A stretch of DNA of 64,000 nucleotides from the NCBI GenBank assembly GCA_022508245.1, contig JAFLVO010000001.1:372001-436000 (forward strand). Direction: 5' to 3'. Shown piece by piece: positions 45,071-52,883 of this stretch (the stretch's first letter is position 1; every line of letters begins with the position of its first letter). This DNA is from Clostridiales bacterium. GTDB lineage: Bacteria; Bacillota; Clostridia; Christensenellales; Borkfalkiaceae. The notes below the pieces were generated by a model. That model worked only from the letters and a program-made list of their open reading frames with translations. It did no database searches and had not been told where the DNA came from. Both the position numbers and the translations under genes were made by a program.

Positions 45071-45901
45071 ATGGCAGATTGTACACACGACTGCTCATCA
45101 TGCGGCAAAACCTGCTCTTCGCGCGAGCAAAAGAGCCTTAAAAAAGAACCGCATGAAATGAGCGATATTCATAAAGTTATAGCGGTCGTCAGCGGAAAGG
45201 GGGGCGTAGGCAAGTCTATGACCTGCGCGCTCATGGCTTCGGCGGCGCAGAATTCGGGACTTGTAACCGCCGTTATGGACGCGGATATCACGGGTCCGTC
45301 AATTCCCAAAATGTTCGGAATAAATAAGCGCGCAATGGGTAGCGAAAACGGTATTCTTCCCGTCGTAACGGAGGGGGGCATACAGGTTATGTCAATGAAC
45401 GTACTTCTCGAAAACGAAAACGAACCCGTCGTCTGGCGCGGTTCGCTCATTTCGGGAACGGTTATGCAGTTTTGGACGGACGTTATCTGGTCGGGCGTTG
45501 ACGTTATGTTTATCGATATGCCTCCCGGCACGGGCGACGTACCTTTAACGGTATTCCAAAGCCTGCCTGTAGACGGCATAGTAATAGTCACAACCCCGCA
45601 GGATTTGGTGGGTATGATTGTTGAAAAAGCCGTAAATATGGCAACAATGATGAATATTCCCATTCTCGGTATAGTTGAGAACATGAGCTACATCGAATGT
45701 CCCGACTGCGGCAGAAAAATTTCCGTATTCGGCGAAAGCGGAGTGGACGCAATAGCCCTCGAACACGGCATAGAGGCAGTCGCAAAGCTGCCTATCGACA
45801 GAGAGCTTACCAAAGCCGCTGACACGGGCAAAATCGAAGATTTCGAAAACAACTACCTTGCAGACTTTATGCAAAAAGTAATAGCTCAAACAAATAAATA
45901 A
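45071..45901 (+). CDS. mrp: Mrp/ApbC (Nbp35-type) iron-sulfur cluster carrier ATPase
   Basis: It binds and transfers Fe-S clusters to apoproteins. The 276-residue product has an N-terminal Cys cluster (Cys 4, 8, 11, 15) like Nbp35, a deviant Walker A GKGGVGKS at 42-49, the DADITGPSIPKM switch, the DMPPGTGDVPL motif and the C-terminal CPDC cluster-binding pair. AGGTGAG precedes the ATG. It is monocistronic. Confidence 0.93.
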   Translation: MADCTHDCSSCGKTCSSREQKSLKKEPHEMSDIHKVIAVVSGKGGVGKSMTCALMASAAQNSGLVTAVMDADITGPSIPKMFGINKRAMGSENGILPVVTEGGIQVMSMNVLLENENEPVVWRGSLISGTVMQFWTDVIWSGVDVMFIDMPPGTGDVPLTVFQSLPVDGIVIVTTPQDLVGMIVEKAVNMATMMNIPILGIVENMSYIECPDCGRKISVFGESGVDAIALEHGIEAVAKLPIDRELTKAADTGKIEDFENNYLADFMQKVIAQTNK

Positions 45902-45902
45902 C

Positions 45903-45942
45903 AAAACGGTGCGGCGAGTTAAAACTCGCCGCGCCGTTTTTC
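45903..45942 (+). terminator. Terminator after mrp
   Basis: A long stem AAAACGGTGCGGCGAGTT with its near-complement is followed by five T. A GCGGCGAGTT core also appears in the terminator at 46,555. Confidence 0.9.
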
Positions 45943-46147
45943 ATTCATCTTTAAGTCCCGCAAGGAAGTCAATACTTACTCCGAAATACTGTGATATTTT
46001 TATTAAGTTAGTTAGGGTAGGCTCGCATTTGTCAAGCTCCCACAAACTTATTATCGACTTTCCTACACCGAGCTCCTTTGCAAGCTGAATTTGCCCGCAA
46101 TTTCGCTCTTTGCGCAATTCTTTGAGTTTTTCTCCAAACGACTCCAT
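45941..46147 (-). CDS. XRE-family repressor (module 1)
   Basis: The 68-residue protein is one helix-turn-helix domain: GEKLKELRKERN, then QIQLAKELGVGKSIISLWELDKCEPTLTNLIKISQYFGVSIDFLAG. The longer in-frame start is rejected because it would run through the operator region. It is divergent from a zinc-ribbon membrane protein gene, and its start codon lies 9 bp from an operator palindrome. It very likely represses both genes. No Shine-Dalgarno is present. Confidence 0.85.
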   Translation of the reverse strand: MESFGEKLKELRKERNCGQIQLAKELGVGKSIISLWELDKCEPTLTNLIKISQYFGVSIDFLAGLKDE

Positions 46148-46156
46148 AAAAATATT

Positions 46157-46209
46157 TTCCCACATTTCTGGGAAAAATACTTGACTTCCCAGGATACTGG
46201 GAATATAAT
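46157..46209 (+). promoter_or_regulatory. Divergent promoter with two TTCCCA-N6-TGGGAA operators
   Basis: Two 18-bp palindromes TTCCCA-N6-TGGGAA lie at 46157-46174 and 46186-46203, 29 bp apart start to start. The second exactly fills the spacer of a perfect promoter, TTGACT (46181-46186) and TATAAT (46204-46209), for the zinc-ribbon gene. The first abuts the leader of the repressor gene. The same geometry recurs with another sequence at 63,013-63,065. Confidence 0.85.
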
Positions 46210-46233
46210 GAATAAAAAACAAAGGAGGAAAGT

Positions 46234-46545
46234 ATGTTTTGTAAAAATTGCGGGTCGGAAATCGACGATAAAGCGGTGGTGTGCCCTAAGTGCGGAGTGG
46301 CACAAGGCAAGGCGACGCAAGTATCGCCGGACGATGCTCCCAATATGGGGTTTGCGTTTCTAAGCTTTTTAATCCCGATTGTAGGTTTAATTTTATATTT
46401 AATGTGGCACGAAACTTATCCTTTAAAGGCTAAATCGTGCGGTAAAGGTGCCATTATCGGTTTTATCGTTGCGGTAATCGGCGGAATTTTAATTTCTGTA
46501 ATCTCTTCTTGTGTAATGGCAAGCTATGTAAGTTCTTTGTATTGA
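46234..46545 (+). CDS. Small zinc-ribbon membrane protein (module 1)
   Basis: The 103-residue protein starts with a zinc ribbon (CKNCG ... CPKCG, residues 3-21) followed by a linker and two membrane segments (~39-57 and ~70-95). Such zinc_ribbon-plus-TM proteins are common in Firmicutes and of unknown role. AAAGGAGG precedes the ATG. It is divergent from and probably repressed by the XRE protein. Confidence 0.8.
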   Translation: MFCKNCGSEIDDKAVVCPKCGVAQGKATQVSPDDAPNMGFAFLSFLIPIVGLILYLMWHETYPLKAKSCGKGAIIGFIVAVIGGILISVISSCVMASYVSSLY

Positions 46546-46554
46546 ATTATATGA

Positions 46555-46592
46555 GGCGCGGCGAGTTGAAAACTCGCCGTGCCGCTTTTTAA
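46555..46592 (+). terminator. Terminator after the zinc-ribbon gene
   Basis: A GGCGCGGCGAGTT stem with its near-complement is followed by five T. Confidence 0.85.
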
Positions 46593-47326
46593 CTTTGACT
46601 ATCCCGTTTTTCGGGTAAAAATTTCCAATATCTAACGGGCATATAGCCTTTCATCTGCTTTTCGTGCGGGCGGCTTTCAATGTTCACTGAAGAATAGTAC
46701 TTTTTCCAAAGACTTTCAAAGCTTTTCTCGGTGTCGGAAATTACAATTTCGGGTTGGTCGAGCGGGCACATTATCCAGTCCGAACCGTTATACAGCCCTG
46801 CAATTTTGCGCTTTATATCGTGAATTACGAATTTCTGCGCGTTGAACCTTGCAACGAAGTGGGGCATAAGCAAGTCGGTGATGTCGTTGTCGGGGGAGTA
46901 GGGGGCATAGAACGCGCCGCTCTCGCTCTCCATGAACCTCAAAAAACCCTTAATTTTGTGAATTTCGTAGGTTACTCTGTTCAAAAGGTCGTTAAAATCA
47001 GCAATCTCCGGCAGATTGAAGGCATTTTTTACGGGCATTTTCATCTTAAATATAGTTTTGATATATCCCAATGCAATTTGTTCTTTTTTACTGTCGCAAC
47101 TCCGCAAAGAAATAAGTATATCGTCCAAAGCATCTCTGTCATACTTTAAAATGCCGTCTGTAATCCGCTTAATTTTTCCAAAGTCGGGCTCGACGTTTAT
47201 AAAATTGCTGTCAAGCGAAATCTGTAAGTCACTCTCCGAAGTTATTACGCAATTTTCGTCTTTGTACCCGTCGAATACGGCGGTAAAAAAGCTCTCGGGC
47301 GAGCCGTCGCATACGTAAATATTCAT
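46589..47326 (-). CDS. DUF4130 protein, partner of a radical SAM protein
   Basis: The 245-residue protein begins NIYVCDGSPESFFTAVFDGY, typical of the DUF4130 (TIGR03915) family, with a C-terminal KKYYSSVNIESRPHEKQMKGYMPVRYWKFLPE motif. The family is always encoded next to a radical SAM protein and is annotated as putative DNA modification/repair. Here the partner ends 1 bp upstream. The biochemical function is not established. Confidence 0.88.
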   Translation of the reverse strand: MNIYVCDGSPESFFTAVFDGYKDENCVITSESDLQISLDSNFINVEPDFGKIKRITDGILKYDRDALDDILISLRSCDSKKEQIALGYIKTIFKMKMPVKNAFNLPEIADFNDLLNRVTYEIHKIKGFLRFMESESGAFYAPYSPDNDITDLLMPHFVARFNAQKFVIHDIKRKIAGLYNGSDWIMCPLDQPEIVISDTEKSFESLWKKYYSSVNIESRPHEKQMKGYMPVRYWKFLPEKRDSQS

Positions 47327-47327
47327 A

Positions 47328-48581
47328 CTAAACCTCCCCTGTCAGCACGGAAAGTGCGGTAGAGGAGTCCGAAAACATAGAAATCTGCTCGTTTAACTCA
47401 CTTCCACCCAAAATTTGCAGACAACTTTTAACCTGTGCAAACCCCGCCGCTCCGAAGTATTTCCCGCCGCAGGTTATAAAATGCTTTGCGCGCTTTAACA
47501 CCACGCGCATTTTTGCAAGATTTTCAAACTCAATTTTGGAATATTTCCGCGCCTCTATTATTTTGTACGCACTTTTCAATCCTATACCGGGAACGCGTAA
47601 AAGCACTTCCAAAGGGGCGCGGTTGACCTCTACGGGGAAGAGGTGCATGTTTCGTAGCGCCCACGCGCACTTGGGGTCGTACTCTGCACTCAAATTGCAG
47701 TCCTCGTCGCAGATTTCCTCCACGTTAAACCCGTAAAAGCGTATCAGCCAATCGGCTTGATACAGTCTGTGTTCCCGAAGTAACCCCGCCCCGACGGCGG
47801 GGAGCTTATTTGACTGCACCACGGGAATGTAGGAGGAGTAGTATACCCTCTTCATATCCATATTTCTGTACAGCGACTGCGTCAGCTTTAAAATCTGTCC
47901 GTCGCTCTCGGGCGAAGCGCCCACAATCATCTGCGTAGTCTGTCCCGCGGGAAGAACCTTTCTGCGGATTTTATTTTGCTTTTCGTAATCGATTGCTTCC
48001 TTCAAGCCCTTCATTGGAAGAAGCAGGCTCTGCTTGGTTTTTTGCGGCGCAAGCAGTTTTAATGACTGTTCGCTCGGAAGCTCTATATTGTAGCTCATTC
48101 TGTCAACGAGTTTTGCCGCCCTCATAACAAGACTTTCGTCAGCGTGCGGTATGCCCTTTAAATGAATATATCCGTGAAAGTTGTACTCATACCGTAGCTT
48201 TCTGACCGTTTCGCATAAAAGCTCCATAGTTCTGTTCGGGCTTTCGAACACGGCTGAGGAGAGGAAGAGCCCCTCAATATAGTTGCGCTTGTAAAAGTTT
48301 ATAGTAAGTTCGCAAATCTCGTCGGGCGTAAGGCGCGCGCGTGGAGAATTAGCGCTCTTTCTGTTGGGGCAGTACTCACAGTCGTAGAGGCACTCGTTGC
48401 TCATAAGTATTTTCAAAAGCGAAATACACCTGCCGTCGGGGGTAAAGGAGTGGCAAATGCCCTCCGCAGCTCCGTTGCCTATGCCACCCTTGACATTCGA
48501 CCTTTTAGAACCCGAAGAGGAGCAGCTCACGTCGTACTTTGCACCCTTTGTCAGAATTTCAAGCCTTTTCTCGTCAATCAT
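47328..48581 (-). CDS. Putative DNA modification/repair radical SAM protein
   Basis: The 417-residue protein binds a 4Fe-4S cluster through C64, C68 and C71 (CxxxCxxC in NECLYDCEYC). The C-terminal part has a helix-hairpin-helix (LLRVPGIGLKSAYKIIEARK), which suggests DNA binding. This is the TIGR03916-type partner of DUF4130 proteins. Additional Cys residues (43, 52) precede the cluster. The two genes form an operon with a strong promoter upstream. Confidence 0.9.
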   Translation of the reverse strand: MIDEKRLEILTKGAKYDVSCSSSGSKRSNVKGGIGNGAAEGICHSFTPDGRCISLLKILMSNECLYDCEYCPNRKSANSPRARLTPDEICELTINFYKRNYIEGLFLSSAVFESPNRTMELLCETVRKLRYEYNFHGYIHLKGIPHADESLVMRAAKLVDRMSYNIELPSEQSLKLLAPQKTKQSLLLPMKGLKEAIDYEKQNKIRRKVLPAGQTTQMIVGASPESDGQILKLTQSLYRNMDMKRVYYSSYIPVVQSNKLPAVGAGLLREHRLYQADWLIRFYGFNVEEICDEDCNLSAEYDPKCAWALRNMHLFPVEVNRAPLEVLLRVPGIGLKSAYKIIEARKYSKIEFENLAKMRVVLKRAKHFITCGGKYFGAAGFAQVKSCLQILGGSELNEQISMFSDSSTALSVLTGEV

Positions 48582-48612
48582 ACCACACCAAATACAAACA
48601 TATGTTTATTTT

Positions 48613-48641
48613 ATTATAACATTGTATTTTAAGATTGTCAA
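48613..48641 (-). promoter_or_regulatory. Promoter of the radical SAM-DUF4130 operon
   Basis: On the minus strand TTGACA (48641-48636) and TATAAT (48618-48613) are both perfect and 17 bp apart, 31 bp upstream of the start codon. Confidence 0.85.
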
Positions 48642-48735
48642 CATATTTGACTTAATATTTTATATGTAGTAAAATAAAAAAGCTATAAATTGCTATTTGG
48701 CTAAATTTCACATACTTTTCATTGCATATTTAAAC

Positions 48736-48763
48736 TTGTTTAATGCGGGTGTAATATTATAAT
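48736..48763 (+). promoter_or_regulatory. Promoter of the two-component/ABC exporter genes
   Basis: TTGTTT (48736-48741) and TATAAT (48758-48763) are 16 bp apart, 32 bp upstream of the response regulator gene. Confidence 0.6.
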
Positions 48764-48795
48764 AAGGAAATAAAGCCATACTTAAGGAGGCAATT

Positions 48796-49461
48796 ATGAA
48801 GGTACTTATCGTAGACGACGAGGAGATGATAAGAGGGGTATTGAGAGAGTACGTCGAGTTTGAAGGCGGAGAGGCGTTTGAGGCGGCGGACGGCATGCAG
48901 GCTGTAAAGCTGTGCCGTGAAGAAAATTTTGACATTATCATAATGGATATTATGATGCCCAAGCTAGACGGTTTTTCAGCTGTCAAGGAAATAAAGAAGA
49001 TTAAAAATATTCCGGTAATTATGCTGTCGGCGCGCGGCGAGGAGTATGACAAGCTCTTCGGCTTTGAAATGGGCGTAGACGACTACGTAACCAAGCCCTT
49101 CTCTCCCAAGGAGGTTATGGCAAGGATTCGCGCCGTTTTAAAGCGCGTGTCACAGACCGACAACGACAAAGATATTATAACCTTCGAAGGGCTCACTATA
49201 GATATGGCGGGCAGGAATGTGTACGTAGACGGCGAAAAGGCCGATCTTACCCCAAAGGAGTACGAAATTTTATTCTATTTCGTAAAGAACAGAGGCATAG
49301 CGCTCACGCGAGAAAAGCTGCTTATGGATGTGTGGGGCTTTGATTTCTACGGCGACGACAGAACGGTGGACACGCATATAAAAATGCTGCGTGCAAACTT
49401 AAAGCAGTACAGAAAATTCATAATAACCTTGCGCGGGTTGGGATATAAATTTGAAGTCTGA
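48796..49461 (+). CDS. OmpR/PhoB-family response regulator
   Basis: The 221-residue protein has a receiver domain with phosphoacceptor D51 (IIIMDIMMP), acidic pocket DDEE at residues 7-10, conserved Thr/Ser in MLSARGEE and Lys in VTKPFSP. A winged-helix DNA-binding domain (~125-220) ends in RGLGYKFEV. AAGGAGG precedes the ATG. The histidine kinase gene overlaps its 3' end by 11 bp, and an ABC exporter follows, which is probably a target. Confidence 0.93.
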   Translation: MKVLIVDDEEMIRGVLREYVEFEGGEAFEAADGMQAVKLCREENFDIIIMDIMMPKLDGFSAVKEIKKIKNIPVIMLSARGEEYDKLFGFEMGVDDYVTKPFSPKEVMARIRAVLKRVSQTDNDKDIITFEGLTIDMAGRNVYVDGEKADLTPKEYEILFYFVKNRGIALTREKLLMDVWGFDFYGDDRTVDTHIKMLRANLKQYRKFIITLRGLGYKFEV

Positions 49462-50911
49462 AAAATATGCCCAAAAAAGTGTAAAACCAAAAAAAATAAG
49501 AAGCCTCAATGTTGCAATGTGGGGCTATTTTTGCTTGAACGCAATATTAGTAATTTTAATAGTAGTCGTAGGCTTTTACGCAATAGTGGGCATAACGCTT
49601 GAAAACCATGCAAGAGACAGGGTTGAGCACGCCGGAAGGGATATGGCGTCGACGCTTAAAAAAGAAGAGAGCGCCAATGTCCACGATAAACTTCTATCGT
49701 ATAGAGACGAGGGTGTAAATTTATATATTTTCCACGCCGACGGCGAGAGATTGCAGCCTACCGACAGCGCAGGTGTATACGACGGGCTGTATAAAGAGCT
49801 TAACGAATATCTTAAAGACAGCAAGGTAGGCAGCGACAAATTTTACCGTTCGGGCAATAAATTAAATTATGCTATCGTAGCTGAGAACAAAAATGGCGAC
49901 AGAATCTATATTCTCTCGTCATATTCCATGTCAATAGTGCGCGAAACGGTTGGCGCCCTTCAGTTATGGCTGCTGTTTGCGGGCGGAATTGCAATGCTTT
50001 TAGCTCTTCTGTTTTCGTACGAGTTCAGTAAGCACTTGACGCGCGGACTTAACATAATGTCCGAAAAGGCGGTAAGGCTTGCGCACGGCGACTATGAAGT
50101 AGAGTTTGCAAATGCCAACTACAGGGAGATGGCGCAGCTATCCGACAGCTTAAACTACGTGCGCGACGAGGTTAAAAAGAGCGAAGATTTCCAGCGCGAA
50201 ATACTTGCAAACACCACGCACGACTTAAAAACCCCGCTCACAATGATAAAGGCGTACGCCTCGATGATAATGGAAATTTCGGGTAACAACCCCGAAAAGC
50301 GCAACAAGCATTTGCAGGTTATAATTAACGAGTCGGACAGACTGACGGGGCTTGTAAACGACGTTTTAAGCGTCTCAAAGCTGCGCTCGAATATGGAGAC
50401 AATAAATCTCTCGGTATTTGACTTAACCGGGCTCGTGTATGCGATAGTCGAAAAATTCGGCTATTTGCAGGAGTCGCAGGGCTACACATTTATGATAGAT
50501 ATACAGCCCAATCTCTACACCTACGCCGACGAGGAAAAGATATATCAGGTTCTATACAATCTTATCGGAAATGCTGCCAACTACACGGGCGCGGATAAGA
50601 CCGTGTATATAAGTTTAAAGAGCAATTTTGACGGAACTATCAATGAATTTTTCGTTCGTGATACGGGCAACGGCATTTCGGAGGAAGAACTGCCCGAGAT
50701 ATGGAACAGATATTACCGTGTTAAGGAAAATCATCCCCGTCCCGTGAAGGGTACGGGCTTGGGGCTGAATATCGTAAAGGCGATACTCGAAAACCACTCG
50801 TTTGTGTTCGGTGTGGACAGCGAAGTGGGAAAGGGTTCGGAATTTTGGGTATATTTCCCAGCCGTTCCGCCCGAAGTATATAATGAAGTAATCAACAGCG
50901 AAAATATATAA
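49451..50911 (+). CDS. Sensor histidine kinase
   Basis: The 486-residue membrane kinase has two membrane segments (~24-48 and ~175-195) around a ~125-residue extracytoplasmic sensor, a HAMP linker, the HisKA H-box with H257 (NTTHDLKTPLTM), the N box NLIGNAANYTG, and G boxes (RDTGNG and GTGLGL). It should phosphorylate the response regulator upstream. A TTG at 49451, with GGGA upstream, is the only usable start before the first membrane segment. Confidence 0.9.
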   Translation: MKSEKYAQKSVKPKKIRSLNVAMWGYFCLNAILVILIVVVGFYAIVGITLENHARDRVEHAGRDMASTLKKEESANVHDKLLSYRDEGVNLYIFHADGERLQPTDSAGVYDGLYKELNEYLKDSKVGSDKFYRSGNKLNYAIVAENKNGDRIYILSSYSMSIVRETVGALQLWLLFAGGIAMLLALLFSYEFSKHLTRGLNIMSEKAVRLAHGDYEVEFANANYREMAQLSDSLNYVRDEVKKSEDFQREILANTTHDLKTPLTMIKAYASMIMEISGNNPEKRNKHLQVIINESDRLTGLVNDVLSVSKLRSNMETINLSVFDLTGLVYAIVEKFGYLQESQGYTFMIDIQPNLYTYADEEKIYQVLYNLIGNAANYTGADKTVYISLKSNFDGTINEFFVRDTGNGISEEELPEIWNRYYRVKENHPRPVKGTGLGLNIVKAILENHSFVFGVDSEVGKGSEFWVYFPAVPPEVYNEVINSENI

Positions 50912-50936
50912 TCTAAAAAGAGGCAGAATATAGAAT

Positions 50937-52883
50937 ATGTTCAAACTCTATAAAAAATTGCGTCCCGTAGACTGGGTACTTCTTGCCGTGCTTTTGGGAC
51001 TTACAATTTTGCAAGTCTACTGTACGATGACTCTCGTAGACTTTATGCGCGACCTTGTTCAATCGATACAGTATTTGGGTTACAGAAACGACCCTAAACA
51101 GCTTGAAGAGCTAAATTATATTGTTCAGTACGTCGGCGGTTGGGATAACTGCACTAGAGAGAACCTTACGCGAGTTTTTCAAGAGTTAATGAGCAATCCC
51201 GCCTTTTCACAGTTGATAGGCGACGACCCCAAAAAGATTGAAGAAGCTATCACGATGCTTGTGGGTATTGCAAACGCCGATACGGGGGATATCTGGTTCA
51301 ACGGCGGTATGATGCTGCTTGTGGCAGCGGGAAGCATGCTTGCGCAAGTTTCAGTAGGGCTGATAGCCTCGTTCGTGTCGGCAAATTTTTCGCAGAATAT
51401 CCGCTCGGCAGTCTACAGAAAGGTAGACAGCTTCTCTATTGCCGAAAACGCCCGTTTTTCAACGCCTTCGCTCATAACGAGAACGACAAACGACGTGCAG
51501 CAGGTACAGATGGCGAACATTTTAATGCTTCGTATGGCGGTTGCCGCGCCCATTACGGCAATTTGGGCGATTTGCAAAATTCAGGCGTCGAGTATGGAGC
51601 TCACCTGGGTAACGGTGGTTGCCGTTGCCGTTCTTCTCGTTTTCCTTTTAATAATGATGCTTTTAGTACTGCCAAAGTTTAAAATCGTGCAAAAGCTCAT
51701 AGATAAATTAAATGGCGTCTCGCGTGAAAACCTTACGGGCATACGCGTAGTCCGCGCATACAACGCCGAGTGCTATCAGGAAGAGAAATTCTCCGTAGCA
51801 AACAACAATATTACGAAATTACAGCTATTTACGGGCAGACTTATGTCCCTTCTTTCGCCAGGAATGATTATAATTATGAACGGCGTTTCGCTTGCAATGT
51901 ATTGGCTGGGTGCGTCGCTCATAAATAACTCTGTCATAGACTACGCAACCGTCGTTGCCTTTATGTCGCTGTCGTCGCAGATTATTATGGCGTTTATGAT
52001 GCTCATGATGATGTTAGTGCTCTGGCCCCGTGCGCAGGTTTCGGCAGACAGAATAAACGAAGTACTCGACACGCCCCTTTCAATCAGCGACCCCGAAGAG
52101 GAGGAGCAAATAAACGAGCAGGGTACGGTGGAATTTAAGAACGTATCTTTCCGCTATCCCGATGCCGATAACGACGTAATCCGCGACATAACCTTTAAAG
52201 CCGAACGTGGGCAGACTGTTGCCTTTATAGGCTCCACGGGTAGCGGAAAGTCAACGCTAATTAATCTTGTTCCCCGCTTTTATGACGCAACGGATGGCGA
52301 AGTTTTGGTTGACGGTGTAAACGTTAAAAACCTCAAACAAAATACATTGAGAAAGCTTATAGGCTATGTGCCTCAAAGGGGAGTGCTGTTCTCGGGCACG
52401 GTCAAGGAAAACATAGCCTTCGGCAATCCCGACTTATCCTACGATGAGATAATAGATGCTGCTTTGATAGCCGAAGCGGAAGGGTTCGTATCCCAAATGG
52501 AAAAGGGGTACGACTCGGAAATTTCGCAGGGCGGCAAAAACGTTTCGGGCGGACAGAAACAGAGGCTTTCAATCGCCCGTGCTGTTGCGGTTAAGCCCGA
52601 AATATTTATCTTTGACGACAGCTTTTCGGCTCTCGATTACAAGACGGATAAAAAAGTGCGCGAAAACCTGAAAATTGCGGCAGAGGGTGCAACAAAACTA
52701 ATAGTCGCGCAGCGCATAGGCACCATAATGGACGCCGACCAGATTATAGTATTAGACCGCGGCGAGGCGGTGGGTTTAGGTACTCATAAAGAGCTTTTGA
52801 AAGACTGCCCCGTATACCGTGAAATCGCACTTTCACAGCTCTCCGAAAAGGAGCTTGGCATAAGCGCAGGGGAGGTGAAATAA
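50937..52883 (+). CDS. ABC exporter half-transporter with degenerate ATP site
   Basis: The 648-residue protein has six membrane helices and a C-terminal ATPase domain: Walker A GSTGSGKS at 432-439, signature VSGGQKQR, and Walker B ending D560-D561, where Asp replaces the catalytic Glu. The switch His is Q592 (VAQRIGT). It therefore supplies the non-hydrolysing site of a heterodimer with the next gene, as in TM287/TM288-type multidrug exporters. An extra ~60-residue insert follows the first membrane helix (residues ~45-105). Confidence 0.9.
   Translation: MFKLYKKLRPVDWVLLAVLLGLTILQVYCTMTLVDFMRDLVQSIQYLGYRNDPKQLEELNYIVQYVGGWDNCTRENLTRVFQELMSNPAFSQLIGDDPKKIEEAITMLVGIANADTGDIWFNGGMMLLVAAGSMLAQVSVGLIASFVSANFSQNIRSAVYRKVDSFSIAENARFSTPSLITRTTNDVQQVQMANILMLRMAVAAPITAIWAICKIQASSMELTWVTVVAVAVLLVFLLIMMLLVLPKFKIVQKLIDKLNGVSRENLTGIRVVRAYNAECYQEEKFSVANNNITKLQLFTGRLMSLLSPGMIIIMNGVSLAMYWLGASLINNSVIDYATVVAFMSLSSQIIMAFMMLMMMLVLWPRAQVSADRINEVLDTPLSISDPEEEEQINEQGTVEFKNVSFRYPDADNDVIRDITFKAERGQTVAFIGSTGSGKSTLINLVPRFYDATDGEVLVDGVNVKNLKQNTLRKLIGYVPQRGVLFSGTVKENIAFGNPDLSYDEIIDAALIAEAEGFVSQMEKGYDSEISQGGKNVSGGQKQRLSIARAVAVKPEIFIFDDSFSALDYKTDKKVRENLKIAAEGATKLIVAQRIGTIMDADQIIVLDRGEAVGLGTHKELLKDCPVYREIALSQLSEKELGISAGEVK

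Noticed and set aside
46148-46222. N-terminal extension of the module-1 repressor
   Set aside because: The extension would be coded across both operators and the promoter.
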